64,000 bases of DNA from JANXLS01 sp038227045 (lineage in GTDB: Bacteria > Planctomycetota > SZUA-567 > H5-PLA8). The stretch covers positions 35,544 to 99,543 of the forward strand of contig JBBRQD010000007.1 in the NCBI GenBank assembly GCA_038227045.1, read 5' to 3'. The translations under genes and the position numbers were made by a program. Shown piece after piece: positions 1 through 10,174 of this stretch (position 1 is the stretch's first letter; every line of letters begins with the position of its first letter). Below the pieces are notes generated by a model. It had not been told where the DNA came from and searched no databases. It saw nothing but the letters and a program-made list of their open reading frames with translations.

Positions 1-11
1 TGAAGCGCCGC

Positions 12-773
12 TTAAATTTTCTCCAGCACCACAATCATGCGCATCCCTGTCAACCAATTCGCAAATGGGCGCATGATGAAATCTTCAATTGCCAGAAACC
101 CGGCGAAACCCAAAGCCGGTGCAAAACACTTGTAGCTGAATCCGCCCGTCATCGGATACAGGAGAAAGCCGGTTTTGCGCGCACAAACCAGTTTGAATCC
201 CGGTGCGGCGTCCAGCGTCTTTTCGCGACATTTCCAGAACAACAGTTCCCCAATTCCCATGTTGGCAAAAGTATGGCCAGGATTGGGATCGGGCGGTTTT
301 CCATCGAGCCCAAACAGATCCCAGCGCGTGTCAATCGGCTCGTGATGCCCAAAGCCGTAGACCAGCCGCGACCACGGCGTAACCGCCGGTTCGCACACAA
401 CCAGGCGGCCGCCGGGCTTCAGCGCCTTCACCGCCTGACGCAGAAATTCCAGCGGGCGCTGCAAGTGATGCAGCACATCGATAACGACCAGATTCCCAAC
501 TTCCGTATCTGCGAATTCAAAGCGATGCGCGTCCATGACGCGGTCGATCCACGGCCCGCTTTTGAACACGTCGGTCGCGACGCATTCCGGAAAATACCCT
601 TTGAAATTGCCACAGCCCGCTCCAATTTCAACCACCGGCCGCAGCGGAGAAAACGCCGCGACAATCTCAGCGTACCAGCGACAATAAAGAGTCCGCAGAA
701 TCGGCTTCCGATCCCAAGCCTCGCGCTGAAACGCGATTTCCTTCAAATAATCGTCGAACGGCGTCTTGGCCAT
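12..773 (-). CDS. class I SAM-dependent methyltransferase
   Basis: A 253-residue protein with the Rossmann-fold methyltransferase layout. Motif I reads VEIGAGCGNF at residues 48-57 and would bind S-adenosylmethionine. VVIDVLHHL at 96-104 is the usual acidic and post-motif stretch, and PGGRLVVCEP at 120-129 follows it, as in Methyltransf_11/UbiE-like enzymes. The C-terminal third is rich in aromatic and Gly residues and may form the substrate site. The acceptor cannot be read from sequence; a lipid, quinone or sugar-linked substrate is possible. The gene is complete, with its stop at positions 12-14. It is divergent from the ABC exporter, about 100 bp apart, so the two may share a control region. 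Confidence 0.85.
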   Translation of the reverse strand: MAKTPFDDYLKEIAFQREAWDRKPILRTLYCRWYAEIVAAFSPLRPVVEIGAGCGNFKGYFPECVATDVFKSGPWIDRVMDAHRFEFADTEVGNLVVIDVLHHLQRPLEFLRQAVKALKPGGRLVVCEPAVTPWSRLVYGFGHHEPIDTRWDLFGLDGKPPDPNPGHTFANMGIGELLFWKCREKTLDAAPGFKLVCARKTGFLLYPMTGGFSYKCFAPALGFAGFLAIEDFIMRPFANWLTGMRMIVVLEKI

Positions 774-874
774 GCGGATGGGCTTCCAAAATTTGGCAGA
801 TTGGGATTATTGCCATTAGATTGTCGAACGCCCGCGGGTAAAATCAAGGACGACATTTCTCTTTTGGGAAAAAC

Positions 875-2710
<1,836 letters not shown>

Positions 2711-2717
2711 CTTAACT

Positions 2718-3023
2718 TCAATTTATTTTGACTCCGTTTCGACCTCTATCAAAAATTTTTTGTGAATTAAAGTACAGGTAGTATTTACACTCAGGATCAT
2801 GAATCGATGAATATGCTTCTTTAAGACCCTTTATGTCTGCATCGTATTCTGCCCTCTCTAATTTTATATATTCAACCGGCCATTTGTTCTCAGTAATCTT
2901 CAATACTTCGTCACGTGTCATTCCAATATGGTATTTGCCATAGTTCTTTTTTTTTGAATTTAAGCAAAATGCGACCACTGAAATCGTCAACAAGACGGCA
3001 ACGATAAAACCGAGTATCTTCAT
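2718..3023 (-). CDS. small membrane-anchored protein, BamE/SmpA-like motif
   Basis: A 101-residue protein that starts with one hydrophobic segment (residues 3-21), followed by KKK and a small soluble domain. The stretch YHIGMTRDEVLKI resembles the opening GMTxxEV motif of SmpA/BamE-like folds, but the protein is short and the match is only a motif. It ends 7 bp from the convergent ABC exporter. Base composition is clearly more AT-rich than its neighbours, which suggests recent acquisition or a fast-evolving ORF. Function unknown. Confidence 0.55.
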   Translation of the reverse strand: MKILGFIVAVLLTISVVAFCLNSKKKNYGKYHIGMTRDEVLKITENKWPVEYIKLERAEYDADIKGLKEAYSSIHDPECKYYLYFNSQKIFDRGRNGVKIN

Positions 3024-3073
3024 AAGAATTCATCGTCCATCTGCGTTGAATTTAAACGTTGAATTCGCTCCGT

Positions 3074-4384
3074 TCACTCCACTCTCAACAAGTGATAGTC
3101 CTTCTTCCCCTTGCGCAAAACCAAATACTTCCCATGCAGCAGATCCGCGCCAGTGACTTTCCGCCCCAGATCCGTCACGCGAATATTGTTGAGCGACGCG
3201 CTGTTCTGCTGAATCGAGCGCTTCGCTTCCGCGCGCGACGTCCACAGTTTCGGCGCTTCCGCCAGCACGTCGATGATCGAACAACCCTCGCCGTCGAGTT
3301 TCACTTTCGGAAACCCGGAACTCGACGCTTCCTTGACCAGTTCCAGCAGCGTCTTTTCGTCCATCTCGGTCAGCGAACCGCCGCCGAAGAGCGCGCTCGA
3401 CGCCTTCTCCGCGTTGCCGCGCTCGGTTATTCCGTGCACCTTCTCCGTCATCCACACCGCGAGCTTCTTCTGCGCTTCGCGTTTCGACGGATCGACGCGG
3501 TGCAGCAGTTCGACGGCGTACACGTCCTCGACCGTCAAATCGGTGAAGTACTTCAAATACTTGATGGCATCCTCGTCGCCCGTGTTGATCCAGTATTGGT
3601 AAAACGCAAACGGCGGCGTGCGATTCGGATCGAGCCACAGCGCGCCCTGAGTCGTCTTGCCGATCTTCTGCCCCTGCGCGTCGGTAATCAAATGCGTCGT
3701 CAAGCCATACGCATGATGCGTCTCCACAGCGTCGCCTTCCGGGCGCTTGCGGCGGATGAGTTCGATGCCGGCGGTGATGTTTCCAAACTGGTCGCTACCG
3801 CCGATCTGCAGGCGGCAGCCGTATTCCTTGAAGAGATGATAGAAATCGTACGCTTGCAGCAGCATGTAGCTGAACTCAGTGTAGCTGATGCCCTGATCGC
3901 GCTCTTCAAGCCGCTTGCGCACAGACTCCTTTTCCATCATGACATTGACGGTGAAATGCTTGCCGACATCGCGCAAATACGTGATCAAATTCATGCCACA
4001 GAGCCAGTCGGCATTGTTGACCAATCTCGCCGGCGCGACCTTCGACGAAAAGTCGACGAAGCGCTCCATCTGCGCCTTCATGCCAGCCACATTTCGTTCG
4101 AGCGCCTCAGTCGTGAGCAACTGGCGTTCTTCGGATTTGCCCGACGGATCGCCAATAAAGCCCGTCCCGCCGCCAACGACCGCGATGGGGCAATGCCCGG
4201 CTTTTTGAAAGCGCGCGAGATTAAGCAGCGCGATCAGATGATGCGCAGCCAGGCTGTCGGCGGTCGGATCGAAACCGCAGTACAACGTATACGGTTCGGC
4301 CAGCAGCTTTTGCTCAAGCCGCTCGTCAGTAGTCTGCGCAACAAGCTCGCGCCAGGTCAATTCGGCAATGATGTTTTCGGGCAT
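3074..4384 (-). CDS. tyrS: tyrosyl-tRNA synthetase
   Basis: A 436-residue class Ic synthetase that charges tRNA-Tyr. The N-terminal catalytic domain has the bacterial signature YCGFDPTADSL (residues 35-45). The KMSKS-type loop KIGKTTQGALW lies near residue 238 and is followed by DPNRTPPFAFYQYWINT, as in eubacterial TyrS. The C-terminal 90 residues are an S4-like RNA-binding domain. The oddity is the HIGH motif: the family normally has HxGH right after DSL, but here residues 46-49 read Ala-Ala-His-His, so only the last His is kept. No frameshift is evident and the rest is well conserved. No other TyrS is present in the window. Confidence 0.95.
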   Translation of the reverse strand: MPENIIAELTWRELVAQTTDERLEQKLLAEPYTLYCGFDPTADSLAAHHLIALLNLARFQKAGHCPIAVVGGGTGFIGDPSGKSEERQLLTTEALERNVAGMKAQMERFVDFSSKVAPARLVNNADWLCGMNLITYLRDVGKHFTVNVMMEKESVRKRLEERDQGISYTEFSYMLLQAYDFYHLFKEYGCRLQIGGSDQFGNITAGIELIRRKRPEGDAVETHHAYGLTTHLITDAQGQKIGKTTQGALWLDPNRTPPFAFYQYWINTGDEDAIKYLKYFTDLTVEDVYAVELLHRVDPSKREAQKKLAVWMTEKVHGITERGNAEKASSALFGGGSLTEMDEKTLLELVKEASSSGFPKVKLDGEGCSIIDVLAEAPKLWTSRAEAKRSIQQNSASLNNIRVTDLGRKVTGADLLHGKYLVLRKGKKDYHLLRVE

Positions 4385-4417
4385 GAATTTTCCTTTTCAC
4401 ACGTCGCGGGGGTGTTT

Positions 4418-4535
4418 CCCCTCTCCCCTTGAGGGAGAGGGGGAGTGACCTTCGCACTGACTTTCGGACTATATCATTTTTTCTTGTCTTTTCTTTGCCG
4501 TTCTCTGCGTCCTTGCGCCTCTGCGAGAGAAAATG
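4418..4535. repeat. intergenic palindrome plus stuttered repeat arm
   Basis: The tyrS-dgt spacer holds a short palindrome at 4418-4442 (10-bp arms CCCCTCTCCC and GGGAGAGGGG around CTTGA). After it comes a T-rich stretch of quasi-repeated words, CTTTGCCGTTCTCTGCGTCC-type, at about 4478-4535. The palindrome recurs upstream of gspE at 21671-21693. The word-repeat part resembles one arm of the foldback near 46.7 kb. Confidence 0.7.
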
Positions 4536-4545
4536 AAACGGCCCC

Positions 4546-5655
4546 CTATTTCCCAATAATCTCTTCCCACTGCCGGCTCGCAAACCGGTCCGTCATCCCG
4601 GCGACATAATCGCAGATCGCGCGCTCCGGCGATTCGTTGCTCCGTTCGATGCGCCGGCGGCTGTCCTCCGGCAACAATTGCGGATTATCGCGATACGCGT
4701 GAAAAAGCTGCTTGAGCCGCTCGCGCCAAAAGTTCGTGCGCTCTTTCACGCGCTCGCTTTTGTAAAAACGCTGCATCAGGAAATGTTCCAGTTCGCGCTT
4801 GCCTGCGCCAACTTCGTTTGAAAAACCAATCAATTCGCCCTCGAAGCGCCGCACGTCTGCAACGCTCCCGATCTTCTGCTCGACAATGCGCCGGCGCGTT
4901 TCCAGCATCAAATCGGTGACCAGAGTCGCGATCAGCCGTCGCACAATCGCGTGCCAGCGCATGCGCTGGTTGGTCTTGTACGCGGCATCTTCGCCAAGCA
5001 CTTGTGCTTCCGCATCGCGCCATAATGACACGCTGCGCACGTCCTCTTCGGCCAAAGCACCGGAGACCAGGCCATCGTCCAAATCGTGTGTGTCATAGGC
5101 AATCTCGTCCGCGTGGCCCACGAGCTGCACTTCCAGCGTCGGCATTTCGCCCGGCGCGAATCCCAATATCGAACGCGAACGCGGCGAACCGTCGCGCGCG
5201 ACATAATTCTTGGCATACCCTTCGCGCGTTTCATACATGAGGTTCAGGCCCGGGAAACGGGCGTAGCGTGTTTCGAGCAGATCGACGATGCGTAAACCGT
5301 GAGCGTTGTGATCGAAGCCGCCATGCTCGCGCATGACTTCGTCCAGCGCGTCCTCGCCCGAATGCCCGAACGGACCGTGTCCGAGATCGTGAGCCAGCGC
5401 CAGAGCTTCAGCGAGATCCTCGTTGAGCGCCAACGCGCGCGCGATCGTGCGCGCAATCTGGGTGACTTCGAGTGTGTGCGTCAGGCGATTGCGGAAGTAA
5501 TCGCCTTCCATGACGCTGATGAACACCTGCGTCTTGTATTGCAGCCGGCGGAAAGCCGAAGAATGAACGATGCGGTCGCGGTCCCGCTGGTACGAACCTC
5601 TATAGGGAGTGTCGTGATCGGGATGCAAGCGTCCGCGCGATAGACTCTCGCGCAT
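4546..5655 (-). CDS. dgt: dGTP triphosphohydrolase-like HD-domain protein
   Basis: A 369-residue member of the dGTPase family, which cleaves dNTPs to deoxynucleoside and triphosphate and so limits the dNTP pool. Metal ligands of the HD domain are visible: H60 (LTHTLEV), H89-D90 (LAHDLGH) and a later Asp. The opening RGRLHPDHDTPYRGSYQRDR is typical of the short dGTPase-like branch. I chose the start MRESLSRG at 5655. The open frame runs back to 5709, but those extra codons (NLEPETSNLKPETS) are simply translated repeat DNA from the adjacent foldback. The downstream neighbour on the same strand is tyrS. Confidence 0.9.
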   Translation of the reverse strand: MRESLSRGRLHPDHDTPYRGSYQRDRDRIVHSSAFRRLQYKTQVFISVMEGDYFRNRLTHTLEVTQIARTIARALALNEDLAEALALAHDLGHGPFGHSGEDALDEVMREHGGFDHNAHGLRIVDLLETRYARFPGLNLMYETREGYAKNYVARDGSPRSRSILGFAPGEMPTLEVQLVGHADEIAYDTHDLDDGLVSGALAEEDVRSVSLWRDAEAQVLGEDAAYKTNQRMRWHAIVRRLIATLVTDLMLETRRRIVEQKIGSVADVRRFEGELIGFSNEVGAGKRELEHFLMQRFYKSERVKERTNFWRERLKQLFHAYRDNPQLLPEDSRRRIERSNESPERAICDYVAGMTDRFASRQWEEIIGK

Positions 5656-5667
5656 GGCGCACGGGCT

Positions 5668-5795
5668 GGTTTCAGGTTTCAGGTTTGAAGTTTCAGGTTC
5701 GAGGTTCATGAGCGGCCAATTATGGTTTCAGATTGCAAGTTTCAGGCTCGTCGAATCGGTCATAACCTGAAACTTGAAACCTGGAACCTGAAACC
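5668..5795. repeat. foldback repeat with GGTTTCA word-repeat arms
   Basis: The left part (5668-5709 and 5724-5747) is built of variants of GGTTTCAGGTTT. The right part (5764-5795) is built of the complementary words CCTGAAACTTGAAACC. The whole would fold on itself between dgt and trxA. The same word family forms a tighter foldback at 59720-59786, upstream of the phage portal gene. Confidence 0.85.
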
Positions 5796-5799
5796 GTCG

Positions 5800-6129
5800 T
5801 TAAGCGACATTGCCATTCAACCACGTCTTCAAGAACTCTTTGGTCGGCGCGCCGACATGCTGGTCGACGTTCTTGCCGTCTTTGAAGATCATCAGGCAGG
5901 GAATTCCACGAATGCCAAAGCGCATCGCCACGCCGGGCGCATCGTCCACGTCGACCTTGCAGACCTTGACCTTGTCCTTGTATTCGACGGCCACCTCGTC
6001 AATGATCGGCCCGATCTTGCGGCACGGCCCGCACCAGGTCGCCCAAAAGTCGACCAGTGCGACGCCCTTGTACTGCTCAATCTCTGTATCGAAATTACTG
6101 TCATTCACCTCCACGGTCGCGGCACCCAT
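5800..6129 (-). CDS. trxA: thioredoxin
   Basis: A 109-residue cytosolic thiol-disulfide oxidoreductase. The active site is WCGPC in WATWCGPCRKIGP, and the cis-Pro loop is GIRGIPC. The residue after the cis-Pro is Cys where most thioredoxins have Thr, which adds a third cysteine near the active site. Length is standard. A strong Shine-Dalgarno sequence, AGGAGG, lies 7 bp upstream of the ATG on the minus strand. It would supply electrons to reductases such as ribonucleotide reductase. It stands apart from dgt because of the foldback repeat. Confidence 0.95.
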   Translation of the reverse strand: MGAATVEVNDSNFDTEIEQYKGVALVDFWATWCGPCRKIGPIIDEVAVEYKDKVKVCKVDVDDAPGVAMRFGIRGIPCLMIFKDGKNVDQHVGAPTKEFLKTWLNGNVA

Positions 6130-6328
6130 CTCGATCCTCCTAGCTGTGTTGAGCCGTCCGGTTTGCCGGCGGCTTTCTTCTATTGGACGCTGCCATTGGT
6201 GCTATTCTTCGAAACAGTCTATCACAGCGCAAGGATTAATCACGCAAATCCAAGGCCGGAGAAACTGAACGAATTTGCGGCAGAGTGTTTGAAGGTGGAA
6301 AACAACAATAAATATCGCAGGCAATCCG

Positions 6329-6652
6329 CTAGCTAAGATGCAATTGTGTCCTGATGCTTTGATCAACGCGCTGCATATCTGTCGAAGAAAGTTTTCCCTC
6401 TAAATTGCTGATCCTCAATTTACTGACCGTCGTCAACTGATCCGCCAATGCCTTGCTCGTTGCCCCATTAAGAGTAACCAATGTTTCACCCGGATAGACA
6501 TTGACTATTTGACTCGTGAGCGGCACGACTTGCAATCGGTTCAACGCAACGATGGCTGCATTATCACTCACGACAATTGCCGGCCGCGTTTTCTGAATTT
6601 CACCGCCAACTCCTGGGCCGAATTTCACCCAGTAAACTTCACCGCGCCTCAT
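6329..6652 (-). CDS. MazF/PemK-type toxin, endoribonuclease
   Basis: A 107-residue member of the PemK/MazF family. It opens RRGEVYWVKFGPGVGGEIQK followed by TRPAIVVSDN, the conserved family start whose Arg and backbone form the RNA-cleaving site. PLTSQ in the middle is the second conserved patch. It would cleave mRNA when free of antitoxin. Its start overlaps the antitoxin gene by 14 bp, the usual antitoxin-first operon order on this strand. Whether it is active cannot be told from sequence. Confidence 0.88.
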   Translation of the reverse strand: MRRGEVYWVKFGPGVGGEIQKTRPAIVVSDNAAIVALNRLQVVPLTSQIVNVYPGETLVTLNGATSKALADQLTTVSKLRISNLEGKLSSTDMQRVDQSIRTQLHLS

Positions 6653-6881
6653 CAGCTACATCTCCGATAGTCGCTTCCGACCATTCCAAAGCTTCCGCTT
6701 CCCGCTCCTTGTCGGCAGCCATGCGCCGGTATCCCGCCAACAACACCGGATCGACATAGTCCTCTGGTTGCGCAAAATCCGTTTCAACAATGACTCGCAC
6801 ACGCGTATTCGGCGTTATTGCCAAGGGCTTGTCAAGGCGAAGGGACACGCCGTCGTATATTGCTTCGCAAGTCTCAATCAT
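6639..6881 (-). CDS. antitoxin of MazF-type pair
   Basis: An 80-residue acidic protein directly upstream of the MazF-type toxin, with a 14-bp overlap. The N-terminal half (MIETCEAIYDGVSLRLDKPL) has the small beta-strand pattern of AF2212-like/AbrB-like antitoxins. The C-terminal half is a charged helix rich in Glu and Ala that could wrap the toxin. The role is assigned mainly from gene order. By analogy it would bind its own promoter with the toxin. Confidence 0.75.
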   Translation of the reverse strand: MIETCEAIYDGVSLRLDKPLAITPNTRVRVIVETDFAQPEDYVDPVLLAGYRRMAADKEREAEALEWSEATIGDVADEAR

Positions 6882-6953
6882 AATTTACCTCTTTCTACTT
6901 CCTCTACTAAATCGTAGCCAGAACACAGCGTACTGCAATCAATTCCCTCACAA

Positions 6954-8993
6954 TTACGTCGCCTTCAACATCCCCACTAACCCCGCCGCATCCAATATCG
7001 CCACACCCGCCTTCTCCGCCTTTTCGAGCTTCGATCCCCCGCCCTCTCCCGCAACGAGGTAATCCAGTTTCTTCGACACCGCCTTGATCGCGCCGCCCTT
7101 CGACACGATCAGCGCTTCGATCTCCGGGCGCGCGTCGTAGTGCGTCCCGTCGTAATCGAATTCCACATGTCCAGTCAGGCAGAAGCTCTTGCCGCTCAAA
7201 TGGCCTTCGACTTTCTTGACCTCATTCAAGACGATGTGTTGTTTCAATTCGGCGATCAGTGCCGTGCGGCTTCGAAGCCCCTTCACAATCCCCGCCGCAA
7301 GCGTTTCGGCGATGCCTTCGATTTTCATCAGATCGTCAGCCGCTGCCGCCTGAATTCTTTCAAGCGTGCCGAAGTGGTTCGCCAATTTCGCCGAAACCGA
7401 CGAGCCGAGTCCTTTGATGCCAAGAGTGACCAGAAATATATCCACACCTTGCTCGTGGCACTTGGCGATGTTCTCGACAATTTTCTCAGCCAGCCGCTCA
7501 CCCATTGGCTCAAGCGCCTTTTTGTGTTCCAGCAGTTTGGCTTCGGTCAGCGTGAAAAAATCAGCCGGCGATTTCAGCAATCCCGCGTCGAGCATTTTCG
7601 CGATCAACACCTCGCCGAGACCATCGATGTTCGCCGCCTTGCGCGATGTATAGTGGAGCAGAAAATCGTGAAGCTGTGACGTGCACCCGCCCAGGTTCGG
7701 GCACATCAGATTCGTCTCAGTCTCGTCCCAAACCAGTTCCGCGCCGCACGATGGACATTTCACCGGAAGCGTTCCGTCGTTATTCTCCGCGCCGGAGACC
7801 TTTTTGATGAAGTATGGAATGACTTCGCGCTCCAGCAGCACGCGGTCGCCTTTGGCGACGCCCGTTTCTTTCACGCGCTTGGCATTGTGAGCGGTGCAGC
7901 GTGTCACCGTCGCGCCGCCGAGGTGGATGGGTTCCACGATCATCGTCGGGCAGACGCGCCCGCTGCGGCTCGTCTCCCATTCAAATCCCACGACGGTCGT
8001 CTCGCCTTGTTCGCGCTGGTATTTAAACGCGAGCCTGTAGCGCGGGTGATGGCCGGTGGCGCCGAGTTCGGCGTGCAGTGCGAGTTTGTTGATCGTAAAG
8101 ACCACGCCGTCCGTGTCGTACGGCAGTCCGTCGCGCTGCGCGTCGATCTCCGTGGTGACGGCGGCGATTTCAGCCGCCGCCGAGACGTGTTTATAAAATG
8201 GCGTCTCAAAGCCCAGAGCCGCCAGGGCTTTGAAATTGCTCGTTTCGCTGATGCCGTCCGCGCCCGGAATTCTGCCGACGCAACCGTGCGCCATAAAAGA
8301 CAGCCCGCGCCGCGCCACTTCGCGCGGATCTTTCTGCATCAAACTTCCGGCGCAATAATTCCGCGCATTCGGCGGGCGTTCGTCCTCTTTGGCTTTGCCT
8401 TCCGCGAGCAGACGTTCGAATTCGGCCACGGCATTGTCGAACGACGCGCGCGACATGTAGATCTCGCCGCGCACTTCGAAGCGGGAAGAAGAAAGTGGTT
8501 TGGGCGAGACGCCTAAACCACTTTCCTTCTCTTCGATCACGTGCGGAATTCCCGCTACTTGTAGCGCATTTCGCGTCATCAAATTGCCTTCTCGCCCATT
8601 GCCCCGCGTCGCGGCCTGAATCAACACGCCCTTCTCGTAGATCAAACTGCATGACGAACCATCGACTTTGTAGCACGCAACGAGTCCGTCTTCCTTTGAT
8701 TGCCCCGCAAATGCGCCCGCATCCTGTGCCCATTTCTCGACTTCCGCCGCGCTAAAACACTTTTCGATGCTGAGCATCGGCTCGGCGTGGCGGACAGTCT
8801 CCTCGTTCTTCTTAAGCTCCTCGCCGGTCTTTTGCAGAATGGAATGATCGGGCGCGAGTGCCTTCAACCGCGCGCGGAGTTTGTCGTACTCCACATCCGA
8901 AATTTCGATGACGTTCTTCTTCCAATAAAGCGCGTCATGGTGCCCGATCCGAGCGGCAAGATCGGCGATCTCGTTTTCGTTGGATTTGCTCAT
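6954..8993 (-). CDS. ligA: NAD-dependent DNA ligase
   Basis: A 679-residue ligase that seals nicks using NAD. The AMP-accepting Lys is K109 in CYKVDGSS (motif KxDG), followed by AATRGNGREG. The N-terminal Ia domain is recognisable in YWKKNVIEISDVEYDKL. A zinc finger, CPSCG with a second half CPNLGGC, is followed by HhH repeats. A C-terminal BRCT domain (SFCLTGHVEF onward) ends at the C-terminus. Within the nucleotidyltransferase domain, residues 156-169 (KESGLGVSPKPLSS) are encoded by an inserted palindrome found again in the deacylase gene at 50 kb. The insert lies in a loop just before EVRGEIYM, so function is probably kept. Confidence 0.93.
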   Translation of the reverse strand: MSKSNENEIADLAARIGHHDALYWKKNVIEISDVEYDKLRARLKALAPDHSILQKTGEELKKNEETVRHAEPMLSIEKCFSAAEVEKWAQDAGAFAGQSKEDGLVACYKVDGSSCSLIYEKGVLIQAATRGNGREGNLMTRNALQVAGIPHVIEEKESGLGVSPKPLSSSRFEVRGEIYMSRASFDNAVAEFERLLAEGKAKEDERPPNARNYCAGSLMQKDPREVARRGLSFMAHGCVGRIPGADGISETSNFKALAALGFETPFYKHVSAAAEIAAVTTEIDAQRDGLPYDTDGVVFTINKLALHAELGATGHHPRYRLAFKYQREQGETTVVGFEWETSRSGRVCPTMIVEPIHLGGATVTRCTAHNAKRVKETGVAKGDRVLLEREVIPYFIKKVSGAENNDGTLPVKCPSCGAELVWDETETNLMCPNLGGCTSQLHDFLLHYTSRKAANIDGLGEVLIAKMLDAGLLKSPADFFTLTEAKLLEHKKALEPMGERLAEKIVENIAKCHEQGVDIFLVTLGIKGLGSSVSAKLANHFGTLERIQAAAADDLMKIEGIAETLAAGIVKGLRSRTALIAELKQHIVLNEVKKVEGHLSGKSFCLTGHVEFDYDGTHYDARPEIEALIVSKGGAIKAVSKKLDYLVAGEGGGSKLEKAEKAGVAILDAAGLVGMLKAT
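8491..8525. repeat. in-frame palindromic element inside ligA
   Basis: Inverted repeat with 15-nt arms GAAAGTGGTTTGGGC and GCCTAAACCACTTTC, one mismatch, around a GAGAC centre, located wholly within the ligA reading frame. The core CGAGACGC and the flank ACCACTTTC recur at 50058-50086 inside another gene, on the same strand and in the same reading frame. Confidence 0.8.
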
Positions 8994-9027
8994 GGGAATT
9001 CAAGAACCCGAATATTCAAAATAGCGT

Positions 9028-9052
9028 AACGCCCCTGATTTTCAGAGGCGTT
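9028..9052 (-). terminator. hairpin between phosphatase gene and ligA
   Basis: 11-bp arms AACGCCCCTGA and TCAGAGGCGTT, one mismatch, around TTT. It lies just past the stop of the phosphatase gene on the minus strand and upstream of ligA. There is no clear U-run after it, so it could be a weak terminator or a stability hairpin. Confidence 0.45.
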
Positions 9053-9088
9053 CTTAACCGGAAGCAGGGGTGGAAACAAAGCGATTTT

Positions 9089-9913
9089 TTACTTCGAAAC
9101 TTGAAACGCAATCATCGTAATATCGTCTTCGAGAGCCGGAACCCCGGCGTGCTTTTTGACGGCGTTTTCCACGATCGCCAGCAGGATCGGAATCGGTATG
9201 TTGATGTGCTGCAGTAGAAGCTCCTGCAGGCGTTCTTCGCCAAATTGCTCGTGCGCGTTTTTCTTCAGCGCCGTCTTCACCGCCGGGCTCTCCGCTTCGA
9301 CCACACCGTCAGTGAATTGAAAAACCAGGTCGCCGGGCCGCAATTGCAGCGACAACTCCTCCGTCACTTTCGCAAACCGCGCGCCGGCTTTGTCGACGCC
9401 GATTGCCAGCCCGTTGGGCTTCAGCCGTATCACGGGCGGATTGCGCAGAGGATTCACCAGATACGGCGGATTGTTTCCCGCACGCGCAAACAGAAAAGTG
9501 CGTTTGGCGATGTCCAGAATTCCGTATGCCGCCGACACAAAGGTGCCGTCCAGCAAATCGTGGCCAAGATCGCGGTTGGCCAATGCTAAAACTTCATTCG
9601 GGCTGCCCCCATCGCGCGCGAACAGTTGCAGTGATTTCTTCGCCATACCCATGACCATCGCCGCTTCGATGCCGTGGCCCGATACGTCGCCAATGCAGAT
9701 GCCCAAGTGTGTGTCGTCGATGCGCACGAAATCGTAAAAGTCGCCCGACACATCCGCGCACGGAATGTAGCAGCAATCGAAATCGAAACCGGGAATGCGA
9801 GGCGGCCTGGGCAGCATCTGAAGCTGCCGGCGTTGTGCTTCCGGGATGCTCCGCGCAATCGACGAATTGCGGCGAATCTCCTCGGCCACATCATGCAAAC
9901 GTCCCGATTCCAA
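9089..9913 (-). CDS. SpoIIE/PP2C-type serine phosphatase (RsbU-like)
   Basis: A 274-residue stand-alone phosphatase domain. Metal-binding motifs of the PP2C fold are visible: DVSGDFYDF at 54-62, GDVSGHGIEAAMVM at 75-88, AGNNPPYLV, and FTDGVVEAE near the C-terminus. The first 35 residues form a helix ending in LQMLPRPPR, the usual lead-in to RsbU domains. Such enzymes dephosphorylate anti-anti-sigma proteins in partner-switching pathways. No partner (STAS protein or anti-sigma kinase) is in the window, and no sensor domain is attached. The gene is divergent from the glycosidase-like gene, across about 260 bp of AT-richer sequence. Confidence 0.88.
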   Translation of the reverse strand: MESGRLHDVAEEIRRNSSIARSIPEAQRRQLQMLPRPPRIPGFDFDCCYIPCADVSGDFYDFVRIDDTHLGICIGDVSGHGIEAAMVMGMAKKSLQLFARDGGSPNEVLALANRDLGHDLLDGTFVSAAYGILDIAKRTFLFARAGNNPPYLVNPLRNPPVIRLKPNGLAIGVDKAGARFAKVTEELSLQLRPGDLVFQFTDGVVEAESPAVKTALKKNAHEQFGEERLQELLLQHINIPIPILLAIVENAVKKHAGVPALEDDITMIAFQVSK

Positions 9914-10174
9914 GGAAAACCCCCAAGGTCAAAGACATCCTTGCAATCCATGAATTCCTGTATAGCTCTGCCATAAAGATACCATAAGGTTTACTACATT
10001 ATTGTTCAATCCGTCCATTGTGTAACTCATCCGCACTCACTTGTGCAATCCAAAACGAGTGATGGCTTCAGGCGCCACTAAACCATTCCCTCTCCAAGAC
10101 TATTCGCGAAGATTCGCGCGATTCGCGGTTAAATTTCCGGTGCCGCCCAACCATTCGATGTTAGAATCCCGCCC

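Noticed and set aside
3059..4432. 457-codon open frame on the plus strand across tyrS
   Set aside because: It is fully antisense to tyrS, with His/Arg-rich content typical of shadow frames.
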